Source of the DNA: JAIOSF01 sp047159865
GTDB lineage: Bacteria > Campylobacterota > Campylobacteria > Campylobacterales > Arcobacteraceae
Assembly (NCBI RefSeq): GCF_047159865.1
Contig: NZ_AP038804.1
Coordinates: 2,287,110 to 2,351,109, forward strand
Reading direction: 5' to 3'
DNA length: 64,000 nucleotides
The translations under genes were made by a program, and so were the position numbers. Below are positions 25,352 through 33,160 of the stretch, in pieces. Position 1 is the first letter of the stretch. Every line of letters begins with the position of its first letter. The notes beneath the pieces were generated by a model, which had not been told where the DNA came from, searched no databases, and was given only the letters and a program-made list of their open reading frames with translations.

Positions 25352-26017
25352 TTATCTATAGTACCCATATTTAAAACCCTTATCCTTTTTATATTTATTT
25401 TTATAGAGTTTAAATTCGTAAAAAACTTTTTTACATAAAGGATATTTGTTTATGTATGGTTCAGATAACTTTCTTGCTCTACCTAAATTTTGAATAACAC
25501 CAAATCCATTTGCATATATAGAGGCAAGACCACAAGAAGCTCTTTTATAGTCATTTTTAAAATAAGCCCTCTCTAACCATAACTTTGAACTAGAATAATC
25601 TTTCGTTACTCCAAAACCATTTAATAAATAGATTCCTAGCTTATATTGTGCATTAGCTTCGTCTTGTATGGATAATTGTTTAAAAAGTTCGTATGAGCTT
25701 TTTAAACTGTGTTTTTTAAACTTTTTTTGTGAATAGATAACGGCTAAATTATATGTCGCTTTATTATGTCCATAAACTGAAGCTTTTTGAAAATATTCAA
25801 ATGCCTTATTTAAATCTCTTTTTTGATATTTTTTAAGATAATAAATCTTTCCTAATTGAAAATTTGCTTCATCTTCTCCTTCTCTTGCAGAAAGTTCATA
25901 TAACGATATTGCTTTAGAGAGATTATTTTCTAAGAGTGCGTTGTTTGCATCTTCTAAATATGATCCATTTAAAATGGTAAAACATATATTAATACTGATG
26001 AAAAATATTTTAAACAC
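25352..26017 (-). CDS. Sel1-repeat (TPR-like) exported protein
   Basis: 221 residues starting with a signal-peptide-like run (MFKIFFISINICFTILNG). About four Sel1-like repeats follow, recognisable by A-x2-x-LG-x-x-Y: EANFQLGKIYYLKK, KATYNLAVIYSQK, NAQYKLGIYLLNGFGVTKDY and RASCGLASIYANGFGV. Such alpha-solenoid repeats mediate protein-protein contacts, and in Campylobacterota and Helicobacter several such proteins are secreted. It is convergent with the 24412 gene (16 bp between stops). The partner is unknown. Confidence 0.8.
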   Translation of the reverse strand: MFKIFFISINICFTILNGSYLEDANNALLENNLSKAISLYELSAREGEDEANFQLGKIYYLKKYQKRDLNKAFEYFQKASVYGHNKATYNLAVIYSQKKFKKHSLKSSYELFKQLSIQDEANAQYKLGIYLLNGFGVTKDYSSSKLWLERAYFKNDYKRASCGLASIYANGFGVIQNLGRARKLSEPYINKYPLCKKVFYEFKLYKNKYKKDKGFKYGYYR

Positions 26018-26368
26018 ACTGAACCTTTTTTTATATTAAATTAGAAAGATTTTACAATAATTTTAATAAAAAAAAGTTTGGCACATCCTAAAAATCACAA
26101 CTTGAATTAAAGCCTTTAAACAAAGGGTTTTCTATCTATATATTTTTAAATAAAATATTTCTTGCAATTAGATTAAAAATAGATTTCTTAAACGACTAGA
26201 GCCTTTAAATAAAGGCTTTATAGATATTTCATAGTGTTTATTATAAGTTGTTTGAAGCCCAAATTTTAAGCTTTATTCACATTCTTTTTATACTCATTTA
26301 AGGTACGAATTGTTATGTGAATTCAATGTGAATAAGTAGTGAAAAGAGCTAAACTCTACTCCAGCGCT
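26018..26368. other. Intergenic region with two terminator-like hairpins
   Basis: Between the Sel1 and uvrC genes, which both read leftwards. CCTTT-AAACA-AAGG-type hairpins occur near 26112-26128 (followed by TTTT) and at 26200-26217 (AGCCTTTA-AA-TAAAGGCT, exact). The two are near-copies of each other. Nothing coding was seen. Confidence 0.45.
26200..26217. terminator. Hairpin, possible terminator
   Basis: AGCCTTTA-AA-TAAAGGCT, an exact stem with only a short T-rich tail. It lies beyond the 5' end of uvrC and could terminate upstream transcripts. Confidence 0.4.
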
Positions 26369-28171
26369 TTAGTTAAGGTATTTGATGATTAATTCACTGT
26401 CTTTTTTATTTAATACTTGTGAAAGTTGCTCTAAATTAGAATTTTTTATCTCTTCAAATGTTCCAAAATAGTTTAACAATTTTTTTACTTTAGCTTCACC
26501 TATACCTTTTATATTAAGTAGAGATATTTGTTTATCTTCTTTTCGTTTTTGTTTCTTATGAAATGTTATAGCAGACCTATGAGCTTCATCTCGTAGTCTT
26601 TGACAGAACTGTAAACGTTTATCTGAAGTCTCTAGTTTAAACACTTCATCTTTTGTATATAAAATATCTTTTGCAGCACCTTTTGCACGATGCGCTTTTG
26701 CATCAACTTTTTCTTTAGCTATAGCAATAATATCAAGATTTACACCAACACTTTGCACAATATCATATGCTAGATTTAGAAGCGTTTTTCCACCATCTAT
26801 TACCCATAAATCAGGTGGCGGATTTTCTTTAAATCTTTCTACTCTTCGTGTAAGCATCTCTCTCATTTGTCCATACTCATCATTTGCCTCTAAATTGTAT
26901 AAGCGATAATCCTCTTTATAGAACTTGTCTTCATCCCATATAATCATAGCACCTACCTTGGCTTGTCCCATCATTTGAGAGTTATCAAAACATTCAAATC
27001 TAGTAGGCATTTTGTATAATTTAAATAGCTCTTTAATTGCTATATAATTACTGTTATCTGTAGTAGTCTTATTTATCTTTAACAGTTCTACACAATTATT
27101 AAGTGCAGTTTGTGTTAGTTGTTTTTTTAGTCCGATTTTTGGATAAATCACAGATACTTTTTTCGAGTATTTTGATGATATAAAACTCTCCAATTCCTCA
27201 CCGTTCTCTACCTCATCAGAAATCAATACAGTAGATGGGATAGAGGGTAAATCTTCTCCATAATAATTTACAATTGCTGTTTTATAAATATCCTCTTTTG
27301 AAGTAATTTCTGTTGTATTAACATAGTTATGTGTACTTGAGATAAGTTTTCCTGCTCGAATAAACATCTTCACTATAACTGCTTTGTCTATATCTTGCTC
27401 CACTGCAAATAAGTCTAAATCTTCATCTTTAGCAAAATCTAGTGTAGATTTGATTTGTGATTTTGAGATTGTTTGGATTCTATCTCTCATTTTCATTGCA
27501 TCTTCAAAACGAAACTGTTCACTATATGCTTCCATTTTTACAGTGAGTTTTTCGATAATTTTTGATTTGTTATTCAAATAATATAACGCATCATCTAAAA
27601 GCTTTTGATATTCTACTTTAGTTACTTTACCTTCACATGGAGCTAAACACTTCTGTATCTGGTAAAACATACATGCTTTTCCACCTTTGATACAGGATTT
27701 CTTTTGCACTAAAGGGACTATCTCATAAATACTATCAAGTAAATCTTTAGAACCAGTACTAAAAGGTCCAAAGTATCTTATACTCTTACTCTTGATAACT
27801 TTACGCGTGATATCAAGTCTAGGAAAATCATCATTTGAATCCATATAAATATACGGATATGTTTTATCATCTCGCAAGAGAATATTATACTTAGGTTTTA
27901 GTTGTTTAATAAGTGAGTTTTCTAAAATCAATGCATCATTTTCTGTATCTACTACTATATAGTGCATATTGTCAACTTCACTTATCATCTTATATATTCT
28001 ATCTGACAGTTTAGGGGAAGGTTGTAAAGTAGGGGTAAACTTGAAATAGCTCTTTACTCTATTTTTAAGAACCTTTGCTTTCCCTACATAGAGAAGTTTT
28101 CCATTTTTATCAAAGTATTGATATATACCTGCAGACGAGGGAAGATTTTGAAGTTTTTGTTCAAGTGTCAA
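26369..28171 (-). CDS. uvrC: Excinuclease ABC subunit C (UvrC)
   Basis: Nuclease of nucleotide excision repair, making both incisions around damage recognised by UvrA/UvrB. 600 residues, the usual family length. The GIY-YIG domain is at the N terminus (SAGIYQYFDKNGKLLYVGKA, about 12-30, with the catalytic Arg in KVLKNRVKSYF). The UvrB-interacting UVR region follows (about 200-240, QFRFEDAMKMRDRI). The RNase H-like UvrC domain has DNSQMMG, IIWDEDKFYKEDYR and WVIDGGKTLLN (Asp residues of the second active site), then the helix-hairpin-helix pair at the C terminus. uvrA lies elsewhere in this window (45006). Confidence 0.97.
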   Translation of the reverse strand: MTLEQKLQNLPSSAGIYQYFDKNGKLLYVGKAKVLKNRVKSYFKFTPTLQPSPKLSDRIYKMISEVDNMHYIVVDTENDALILENSLIKQLKPKYNILLRDDKTYPYIYMDSNDDFPRLDITRKVIKSKSIRYFGPFSTGSKDLLDSIYEIVPLVQKKSCIKGGKACMFYQIQKCLAPCEGKVTKVEYQKLLDDALYYLNNKSKIIEKLTVKMEAYSEQFRFEDAMKMRDRIQTISKSQIKSTLDFAKDEDLDLFAVEQDIDKAVIVKMFIRAGKLISSTHNYVNTTEITSKEDIYKTAIVNYYGEDLPSIPSTVLISDEVENGEELESFISSKYSKKVSVIYPKIGLKKQLTQTALNNCVELLKINKTTTDNSNYIAIKELFKLYKMPTRFECFDNSQMMGQAKVGAMIIWDEDKFYKEDYRLYNLEANDEYGQMREMLTRRVERFKENPPPDLWVIDGGKTLLNLAYDIVQSVGVNLDIIAIAKEKVDAKAHRAKGAAKDILYTKDEVFKLETSDKRLQFCQRLRDEAHRSAITFHKKQKRKEDKQISLLNIKGIGEAKVKKLLNYFGTFEEIKNSNLEQLSQVLNKKDSELIIKYLN

Positions 28172-28301
28172 AAAGTACCTTAGTATTGTTTATTAGTGGA
28201 ATATTACCATTTTAGAAGTTTTATTTAGATTATTTATTTAAATATTAGGATTTAAAACCTTTTTTTACAAACTTTAACTACAATGCGCCAAAAGGAACTC
28301 A

Positions 28302-29186
28302 ATGTCAAATCAAAACAACTCAACAACCAACACACAAATCATAGATAAAGGGATACTATTTATGCTTCTTAGTGCCATGTTAGGTGCACTTAGTGGTGCA
28401 GTAGCAAAAGTATTATCAGATACTATGGATCCTATAGAGATAGTATTTTATAGAAACCTTTTAGGTGTTTTTATGATTTTATACAGCTTCAAAAAAGTAC
28501 AGCTATCTATATCTTTTAATTTTTCTAAATTTCATTTACTATTTCTAAGAGGTTTCTTTGGTACAGTTGCCATGGTACTTTACTTTTATACTATTGCGCA
28601 TATCCCATTAGGGGAAGCAGTAATTTTAAATAAAACATCACCGTTTTTTGTAACTATACTTGCATACTACTTGATGAAAGAATCTATATCCATAAATACT
28701 ATCTTTGCTCTTATTGTTGGATTTGTTGGGGTTGTGTTTGTTATACAGCCTTTTGACTTTGTTATATCTACGGGACATATATTAGGTGTATTAGGTGGTT
28801 TTTTTGCAGCTGCTGCTTATGCTACGATTAAAAAAATAAAAGATGTTTATGATGCAAGAGTTATTATGCTTTCTTTTATGGGAGTAGGTACTATACTTCC
28901 TTTACTAATATTTTTATTTACACCATATGCAGAATTTAAAATACATACAGGCTTTTTTGTTTGGTCTATGATTATATTAATGGCATTATTATCTACAGTG
29001 TCACAGTGGTTTCTTACACGCGCTTATAGTATAAGTAAAGCAAGTATTATTGGAGTAATAGGATATTCAAGTATCCCTTTTGCTGTTGGTTTTGGTATCA
29101 TGCTAGGTGATAGTATCCCTAGTATGCTTACATTCTTAGGAATTGCACTTATCGCTTTAGGTGGTTTTTTAGTGAGTAAAAAATAA
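28302..29186 (+). CDS. EamA/DMT-family membrane transporter
   Basis: 294 residues in about ten membrane segments, in the drug/metabolite transporter layout of two EamA repeats (about 16-145 and 165-292). Recognisable features: MLLSAMLGALSGAVAKVLSD, then DPIEIVFYRNLLGV, EAVILNKTSPFFVTILAYYL closing the first repeat, and SIPFAVGFGIMLGD in the second. Such proteins export amino acids, nucleotide sugars or other metabolites; the substrate cannot be assigned. An AAAGGAA ribosome-binding site precedes the ATG. A GIY-YIG gene follows 12 bp later. Confidence 0.88.
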   Translation: MSNQNNSTTNTQIIDKGILFMLLSAMLGALSGAVAKVLSDTMDPIEIVFYRNLLGVFMILYSFKKVQLSISFNFSKFHLLFLRGFFGTVAMVLYFYTIAHIPLGEAVILNKTSPFFVTILAYYLMKESISINTIFALIVGFVGVVFVIQPFDFVISTGHILGVLGGFFAAAAYATIKKIKDVYDARVIMLSFMGVGTILPLLIFLFTPYAEFKIHTGFFVWSMIILMALLSTVSQWFLTRAYSISKASIIGVIGYSSIPFAVGFGIMLGDSIPSMLTFLGIALIALGGFLVSKK

Positions 29187-29198
29187 GGAAAGAGAGTT

Positions 29199-29447
29199 AT
29201 GTCATATTTTGTTTATATTTTAGAGTGCAGTGATAACAGTTTATATACTGGTATCACTACAAATATAGAAAAAAGACTAAATGAACATAACACAAGTTCT
29301 AAAGGTGCTAAATACACAAAAGCGAGAAGACCTGTAAAACTAGTCTACCAAGAACCTGCACAAGATAGAAGTGCAGCTTCTAAAAGAGAATATGCTATCA
29401 AAAAACTCACAAGAACAAAAAAGCTACAATTAATCAAAACTATCTAA
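29199..29447 (+). CDS. Small GIY-YIG nuclease-domain protein (YhbQ-like)
   Basis: 82 residues, a single GIY-YIG domain: YFVYILECSDNSLYTGITTN (Y-V-Y...Y-T-G), the Arg in IEKRLNEHNT, and the closing KREYAIKKLTR. Length and layout match YhbQ-type proteins, whose DNA-processing role is poorly defined. It is 12 bp after the DMT transporter and in the same orientation. Confidence 0.88.
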   Translation: MSYFVYILECSDNSLYTGITTNIEKRLNEHNTSSKGAKYTKARRPVKLVYQEPAQDRSAASKREYAIKKLTRTKKLQLIKTI

Positions 29448-29483
29448 ACTCTTTATGCTACAAAATTAAAAAAAAGGAATATT

Positions 29484-30107
29484 ATCGAAAATTTTATACA
29501 AAACATCAACACTTCATTGACCTACACTACATCATGGGAAGCTGGTGCTATGGTATTATCTTTATTATATATTTTACTTGCTATTAAACAAAGTTTATGG
29601 TGTTGGCCTGCTGCCTTTTTCTCTACATTGATTTATGCTGTTTTATTTTTTGATGCATCTTTACTTATGGATTCATTTTTAAATGTTTACTATTTAATCA
29701 TGGCAGTATATGGATGGTATGCTTGGAAATATACAAATACTATTGTTAAAAATGAAGAGTTAGAGATCTCTAGCTATAGTTTTTTTAAACATCTTAAAAT
29801 TATATTTACATTAACACTCATATCTTTAGTTTTAGGATATATTATGAGTACTTACACAAAAGCAGATTTTGCATATATTGATTCTTTTACAACAGTCTTT
29901 GCTCTTTTTGCAACTTTTATGTTAGCTCAAAAAGTTTTAGAAAACTGGTTGTATTGGGTTGTTATAGATACAGTATCTATTTATATCTATATTCAAAAAG
30001 AGTTTTATCTAACAGCTATTTTATTTGTACTATACACTATCCTGGCAATAGTAGCATACTTCACATGGAAAAAAGAATTTATTTTAAATGCAAATCCAAA
30101 TACTTAA
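29484..30107 (+). CDS. pnuC: PnuC-type nicotinamide riboside transporter, non-AUG start
   Basis: Membrane transporter of the PnuC family, importing nicotinamide riboside for NAD synthesis. It has about seven hydrophobic segments. LLYILLAIKQSLWCWPAAFF and FLNVYYLIMAVYGWYAWK (the Trp-rich PnuC signature) are clear. The conventional start would be the TTG at 29517, which has no ribosome-binding site. The frame is open upstream to 29481, encoding (M/I)IENFIQNINTSLTYTTSW, like the N terminus of family members, and an AAAAAGGA site sits just before ATT (29481) and ATC (29484). I therefore infer initiation at ATC or ATT. The 3' end overlaps the next gene by 20 bp. Confidence 0.88.
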   Translation: MENFIQNINTSLTYTTSWEAGAMVLSLLYILLAIKQSLWCWPAAFFSTLIYAVLFFDASLLMDSFLNVYYLIMAVYGWYAWKYTNTIVKNEELEISSYSFFKHLKIIFTLTLISLVLGYIMSTYTKADFAYIDSFTTVFALFATFMLAQKVLENWLYWVVIDTVSIYIYIQKEFYLTAILFVLYTILAIVAYFTWKKEFILNANPNT

Positions 30108-30849
30108 ACAATTAAATTTTTTTAAAAATCAGAAGTTACTAAGTCTTGATTTACTTCCAAATCAAGGCTACTGTAATATAAACTATAAACTACATACTAC
30201 ACAATCAGATTATTTAATAAGAAAATTCAAAAGTAACGATACTGTAAATATAAGTCGTAGTTTTGAATTTCGTACACAAAAGCATGTCGCTATAAAAAAT
30301 ATAGCACCGACACCTTTTCTTTTAGATAAAAAGAACTCTTTTATGATTACTGAATTCACAAAGGGCATCCATAAATCAAAACTTCACAATCTTGAGTTAA
30401 TAAAGCTCGTTAAAACTGTAAAAAAATTTCATTCTATAAAAGTAAATACAAAAGAATATAATCTAAAAAAAGATTTCAACTACTATAGTCAACTACTACA
30501 AGATAAGAACTCTCAATATATTATAAATCAATCTTTTAAAGAACTAGTAAAATTAAAACGATTTAAAAAAGAGCTTGTTTTGACACATCATGACTTAAAT
30601 CCAAAAAACATAATATTTACTATAAACAGTATCAAAATAATCGATTGGGAGTACGCAGGAGTTAACGACCTCTTTTTTGACCTAGCAAGTTTGTGTTGTG
30701 AATTCAAGCTATCTAAAAAAGAGGAAATACTCCTTTTAAAAACATATTTTCAAAAAAGTAGGATAAATGATATAGATAAACTAAACTCATATAAAATCAT
30801 TTATAAAAATTTATGTTTATTATGGTTTAAATCTTTGGAGAAAAACTAA
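30088..30849 (+). CDS. Choline/aminoglycoside-kinase-fold phosphotransferase
   Basis: 253 residues of the APH/choline-kinase fold. The catalytic loop is LTHHDLNPKNIIF (H-x-D-x4-N, with Asp as base and Asn binding metal), followed by the metal-binding IIDWEYAG (the DFG-equivalent D-W-E). The N-terminal lobe has GYCNINYKL as nucleotide loop. It overlaps pnuC by 20 bp, so the two are co-translated. Because vitamin transporters often pair with salvage kinases, a thiamine-, choline- or nucleoside-type substrate is possible, but the sequence does not decide. Confidence 0.8.
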   Translation: MQIQILKQLNFFKNQKLLSLDLLPNQGYCNINYKLHTTQSDYLIRKFKSNDTVNISRSFEFRTQKHVAIKNIAPTPFLLDKKNSFMITEFTKGIHKSKLHNLELIKLVKTVKKFHSIKVNTKEYNLKKDFNYYSQLLQDKNSQYIINQSFKELVKLKRFKKELVLTHHDLNPKNIIFTINSIKIIDWEYAGVNDLFFDLASLCCEFKLSKKEEILLLKTYFQKSRINDIDKLNSYKIIYKNLCLLWFKSLEKN

Positions 30850-31189
30850 GAGTAAGAAATTTTTATATCTTTTGGATGTTTTTTATTATGAAATAGTATA
30901 TAACTCTTAGCCCAATAATAGTAAGTCTGTTCTGTAGAGACTTACTATATAATGTTTCAATCGTACCTTATCTACTAATATATCCAATAATTTTGGCTTC
31001 ATAATATTAATCTTTTCTTAAATAATGTTGTTTTATATTCTATACAAGAGTTATAACAACATATAAGAGTTTATATATACTAAAATATTGTATTGAAAAT
31101 CATATTTGATATTTTTGTAAAAAATTTAAGTATTATATAACTATAATGATTATGAATAAATAGTTAGCTTAATAAAGGAAGATATAAAA
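30850..31189. other. Intergenic region before the HEPN-like gene
   Basis: 340 bp without a gene. It holds an 11-bp-arm inverted repeat at 30918-30948 and AT-rich sequence leading to an AAAGGAA ribosome-binding site at about 31174-31180. Nothing else is recognisable. Confidence 0.5.
30918..30948. terminator. Inverted repeat after the kinase gene
   Basis: ATAGTAAGTCT and AGACTTACTAT, exact 11-bp arms with a 9-bp loop, followed by AATGTTT. It is a likely terminator of the 28302-30849 gene run, though the T-run is weak. Confidence 0.45.
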
Positions 31190-32620
31190 ATGAACACAGA
31201 TATAGAAATAATAGAACCTAAAAAAATAATTGCTACGGACACAACAAAGTTTGAATCATATTTAGAGTATTTAAAGTTACCAACTGAAAATATTTTAGCA
31301 GATTATAATCAACGAACAACTATTGAAACAAACTTAGTAAATTTTATTACTAAATTGGATTCTGAAACAAAGAGAGAAGGAAGATATTTATCAAAATTTG
31401 TTGCCGCTGCGTCAATAGGTCTATTTGATGCAGCATTAAATTATGTCTGGAATGAAGTTGTAATTAATTTACGAAAAAAAGTAGTAGTTTATGGTTTAGA
31501 ATTATTTTATGATGCAGCAGTAGGAGGTTCAAAAAGAGAAGATTATTCAACTGAAGACGATTTATCAGGAATAAAAGATAATACTCTAATCAACACTTGC
31601 TATAAATTGGAATTAATTTCAGAAATTGTTTCTACAAAATTACATCATATTTTAACAATGAGAAATGATATTGGTTCTTCACATCCGAATTCATATTCCA
31701 TCAATGCATTTGAACTTTTAGGTTGGTTAGAAACTTGTGTTACAGATGTATTAAATGATAAGCCATCAGAAGCAGCAATTCAGATAAAAGCATTTATTGA
31801 TAATCTTAAAACAACAACTGATATATTAGATGAACCTACAATTAAAAGTATGGAAAAGCCACTAAGCGAATTATCATTACAAAATACAGATAATTTATTA
31901 AATAATATTTTTGGAATTTATGTATCAGATAAAACAAATAATATTATAAGAAAGAATATAGCACTTGTTGCTCCATTTATTTGGACAAATAGTAGTGAGT
32001 CTATAAAATTTAAATTGGGAATCATGCTTGATGGGTATAAAAATAATTTGCATCATGAAAAACATAAATTAGGTTTAGAATTTTTTACATTTTGTAATGG
32101 TAATAAATATCAATCATTAGAAGCAAGAATAATCTCTTTGGATGAATTATTAGATAATTTACTTGATGCAAGATATGGATGGGATAACTTTCATAATGAA
32201 CCACCATTTATAAGAAAGATTCTAACTTATTTTGAAACAGAGAATGATATACCAAAAGAGAGAATAGAAAAGTTACTTAAAGTTGTACTAATTTGTCGTA
32301 TTGGTAAAGGAATTAGTTATCATAATGGAGTTTCTCCAAATGGGAAAAAGCTGTATGACAAGTTTCTTAAATTATTAGGAGACGACAATATTAAATTACT
32401 TTTAGAGCAAATGCATAGTTATGAAGTAAGAGTTAAAATTGATAATAAGTTTGGACAAACTAATATGATAGAAATATTAGACTTATTAAAAGAAAATATA
32501 GTTAGCAATAGACTACAAGAAATAGTTGATTTTTTATTAACAAAAAAAACACTACTACATAAAATACATAATGATAAAAACTATAAAGATATTGTAGGGC
32601 AACATATCAATCTAAGCTAA
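31190..32620 (+). CDS. HEPN-like domain protein, candidate defence gene
   Basis: A 476-residue soluble protein, unrecognised over most of its length. The N-terminal part contains a helix-rich region ending in LTMRNDIGSSHPN; Arg158 and His165 give the R-x6-H spacing of HEPN ribonucleases, with a helical partner (KLELISEIVSTKLHHI) just before it. The rest is helical, with no other motif. It has its own AAAGGAA ribosome-binding site, stands alone between a metabolic run and hrpB, and is followed by a decayed toxin-antitoxin remnant; all of this fits a small accessory defence insertion. RNase function is inferred from the motif only. Confidence 0.6.
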   Translation: MNTDIEIIEPKKIIATDTTKFESYLEYLKLPTENILADYNQRTTIETNLVNFITKLDSETKREGRYLSKFVAAASIGLFDAALNYVWNEVVINLRKKVVVYGLELFYDAAVGGSKREDYSTEDDLSGIKDNTLINTCYKLELISEIVSTKLHHILTMRNDIGSSHPNSYSINAFELLGWLETCVTDVLNDKPSEAAIQIKAFIDNLKTTTDILDEPTIKSMEKPLSELSLQNTDNLLNNIFGIYVSDKTNNIIRKNIALVAPFIWTNSSESIKFKLGIMLDGYKNNLHHEKHKLGLEFFTFCNGNKYQSLEARIISLDELLDNLLDARYGWDNFHNEPPFIRKILTYFETENDIPKERIEKLLKVVLICRIGKGISYHNGVSPNGKKLYDKFLKLLGDDNIKLLLEQMHSYEVRVKIDNKFGQTNMIEILDLLKENIVSNRLQEIVDFLLTKKTLLHKIHNDKNYKDIVGQHINLS

Positions 32621-32811
32621 CAAAACACCGAAAGAGAGCAAATTACCCTGTGAATTTCTTATCATTTATTAGCTATCATCTAGTTATAACAAAAAGAAAT
32701 ATATGAACTAAGAAATGGGTAACTTGTCCATTGCTTCGGTCGTTATATCAAAAATTATATACTAACTTTAACGTTTAATATGTAAATTCACAGTATGGAA
32801 AAATAAAAAAT

Positions 32812-32840
32812 AAAATTTAAGTGGATTTCACTTAAATTTT
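32812..32840. terminator. Perfect 12-bp-arm hairpin
   Basis: AAAATTTAAGTG-N5-CACTTAAATTTT. AT-rich, ending in TTTT, so it could end transcription of the HEPN-like gene on either strand; it may also be an operator of the lost toxin-antitoxin pair. Confidence 0.5.
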
Positions 32841-32853
32841 GTTAGAATAATAC

Positions 32854-33030
32854 ATATTACCAAAACAGGAAGCAAAAAAAATTATAGATTCGTTGCCAGA
32901 AGACACATCTAATGATGAAATCTTAAAAGAATTAGCTTTTGATAGAATGATTCAAAGAGGGTTAAAAGATTCAAGTGAAAATAAAACTATTTCAAATCAA
33001 GAGATGCAAAATAAAATTAATCAATGGTAA
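32854..33030 (+). pseudogene. Decayed antitoxin gene
   Basis: An open frame encoding LPKQEAKKIIDSLPEDTSND..., which resembles the short helical antitoxins (PKQEAKKIIDSLPDD-type) that sit upstream of RelE/ParE toxins. A stop lies just before it (32848-32850) and no ATG, GTG or TTG precedes the conserved part, so it lacks a normal start unless ATA (32854) is used. Its stop overlaps the ATG of the toxin remnant. Confidence 0.6.
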
Positions 33031-33119
33031 ATATCAACTGGACAGAGGAGGCTGAACTTTGGCTTAAAGATATACTAGGTATATTTCATGGGGCATTGGA
33101 TATTGAAAGGTACTTATAA
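33024..33119 (+). pseudogene. Truncated RelE/ParE-type toxin
   Basis: 31 codons starting MVNINWTEEAELWLKDI, matching the first helix of RelE/ParE toxins (family ~90-100 residues). The sequence then diverges and stops at 33119. The start overlaps the antitoxin stop (ATGGTAA), as in intact pairs. The missing two thirds and catalytic part make it non-functional. Confidence 0.65.
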
Positions 33120-33160
33120 CTAGCTGTAGATATAAAAAAAATAATGTATAATACCCACAT

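Larger units (their letters stand above)
32621..33160. other. Region of decayed accessory sequence between the HEPN-like gene and hrpB
   Basis: It holds a 10-bp inverted repeat (CTGTGAATTT at 32648-32657, AAATTCACAG at 32784-32793) enclosing 146 bp, a strong hairpin at 32812-32840, and remnants of an antitoxin (32854-33030) and a toxin (33024-33119). The final 40 bp carry no clear ribosome-binding site for hrpB. Confidence 0.5.
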
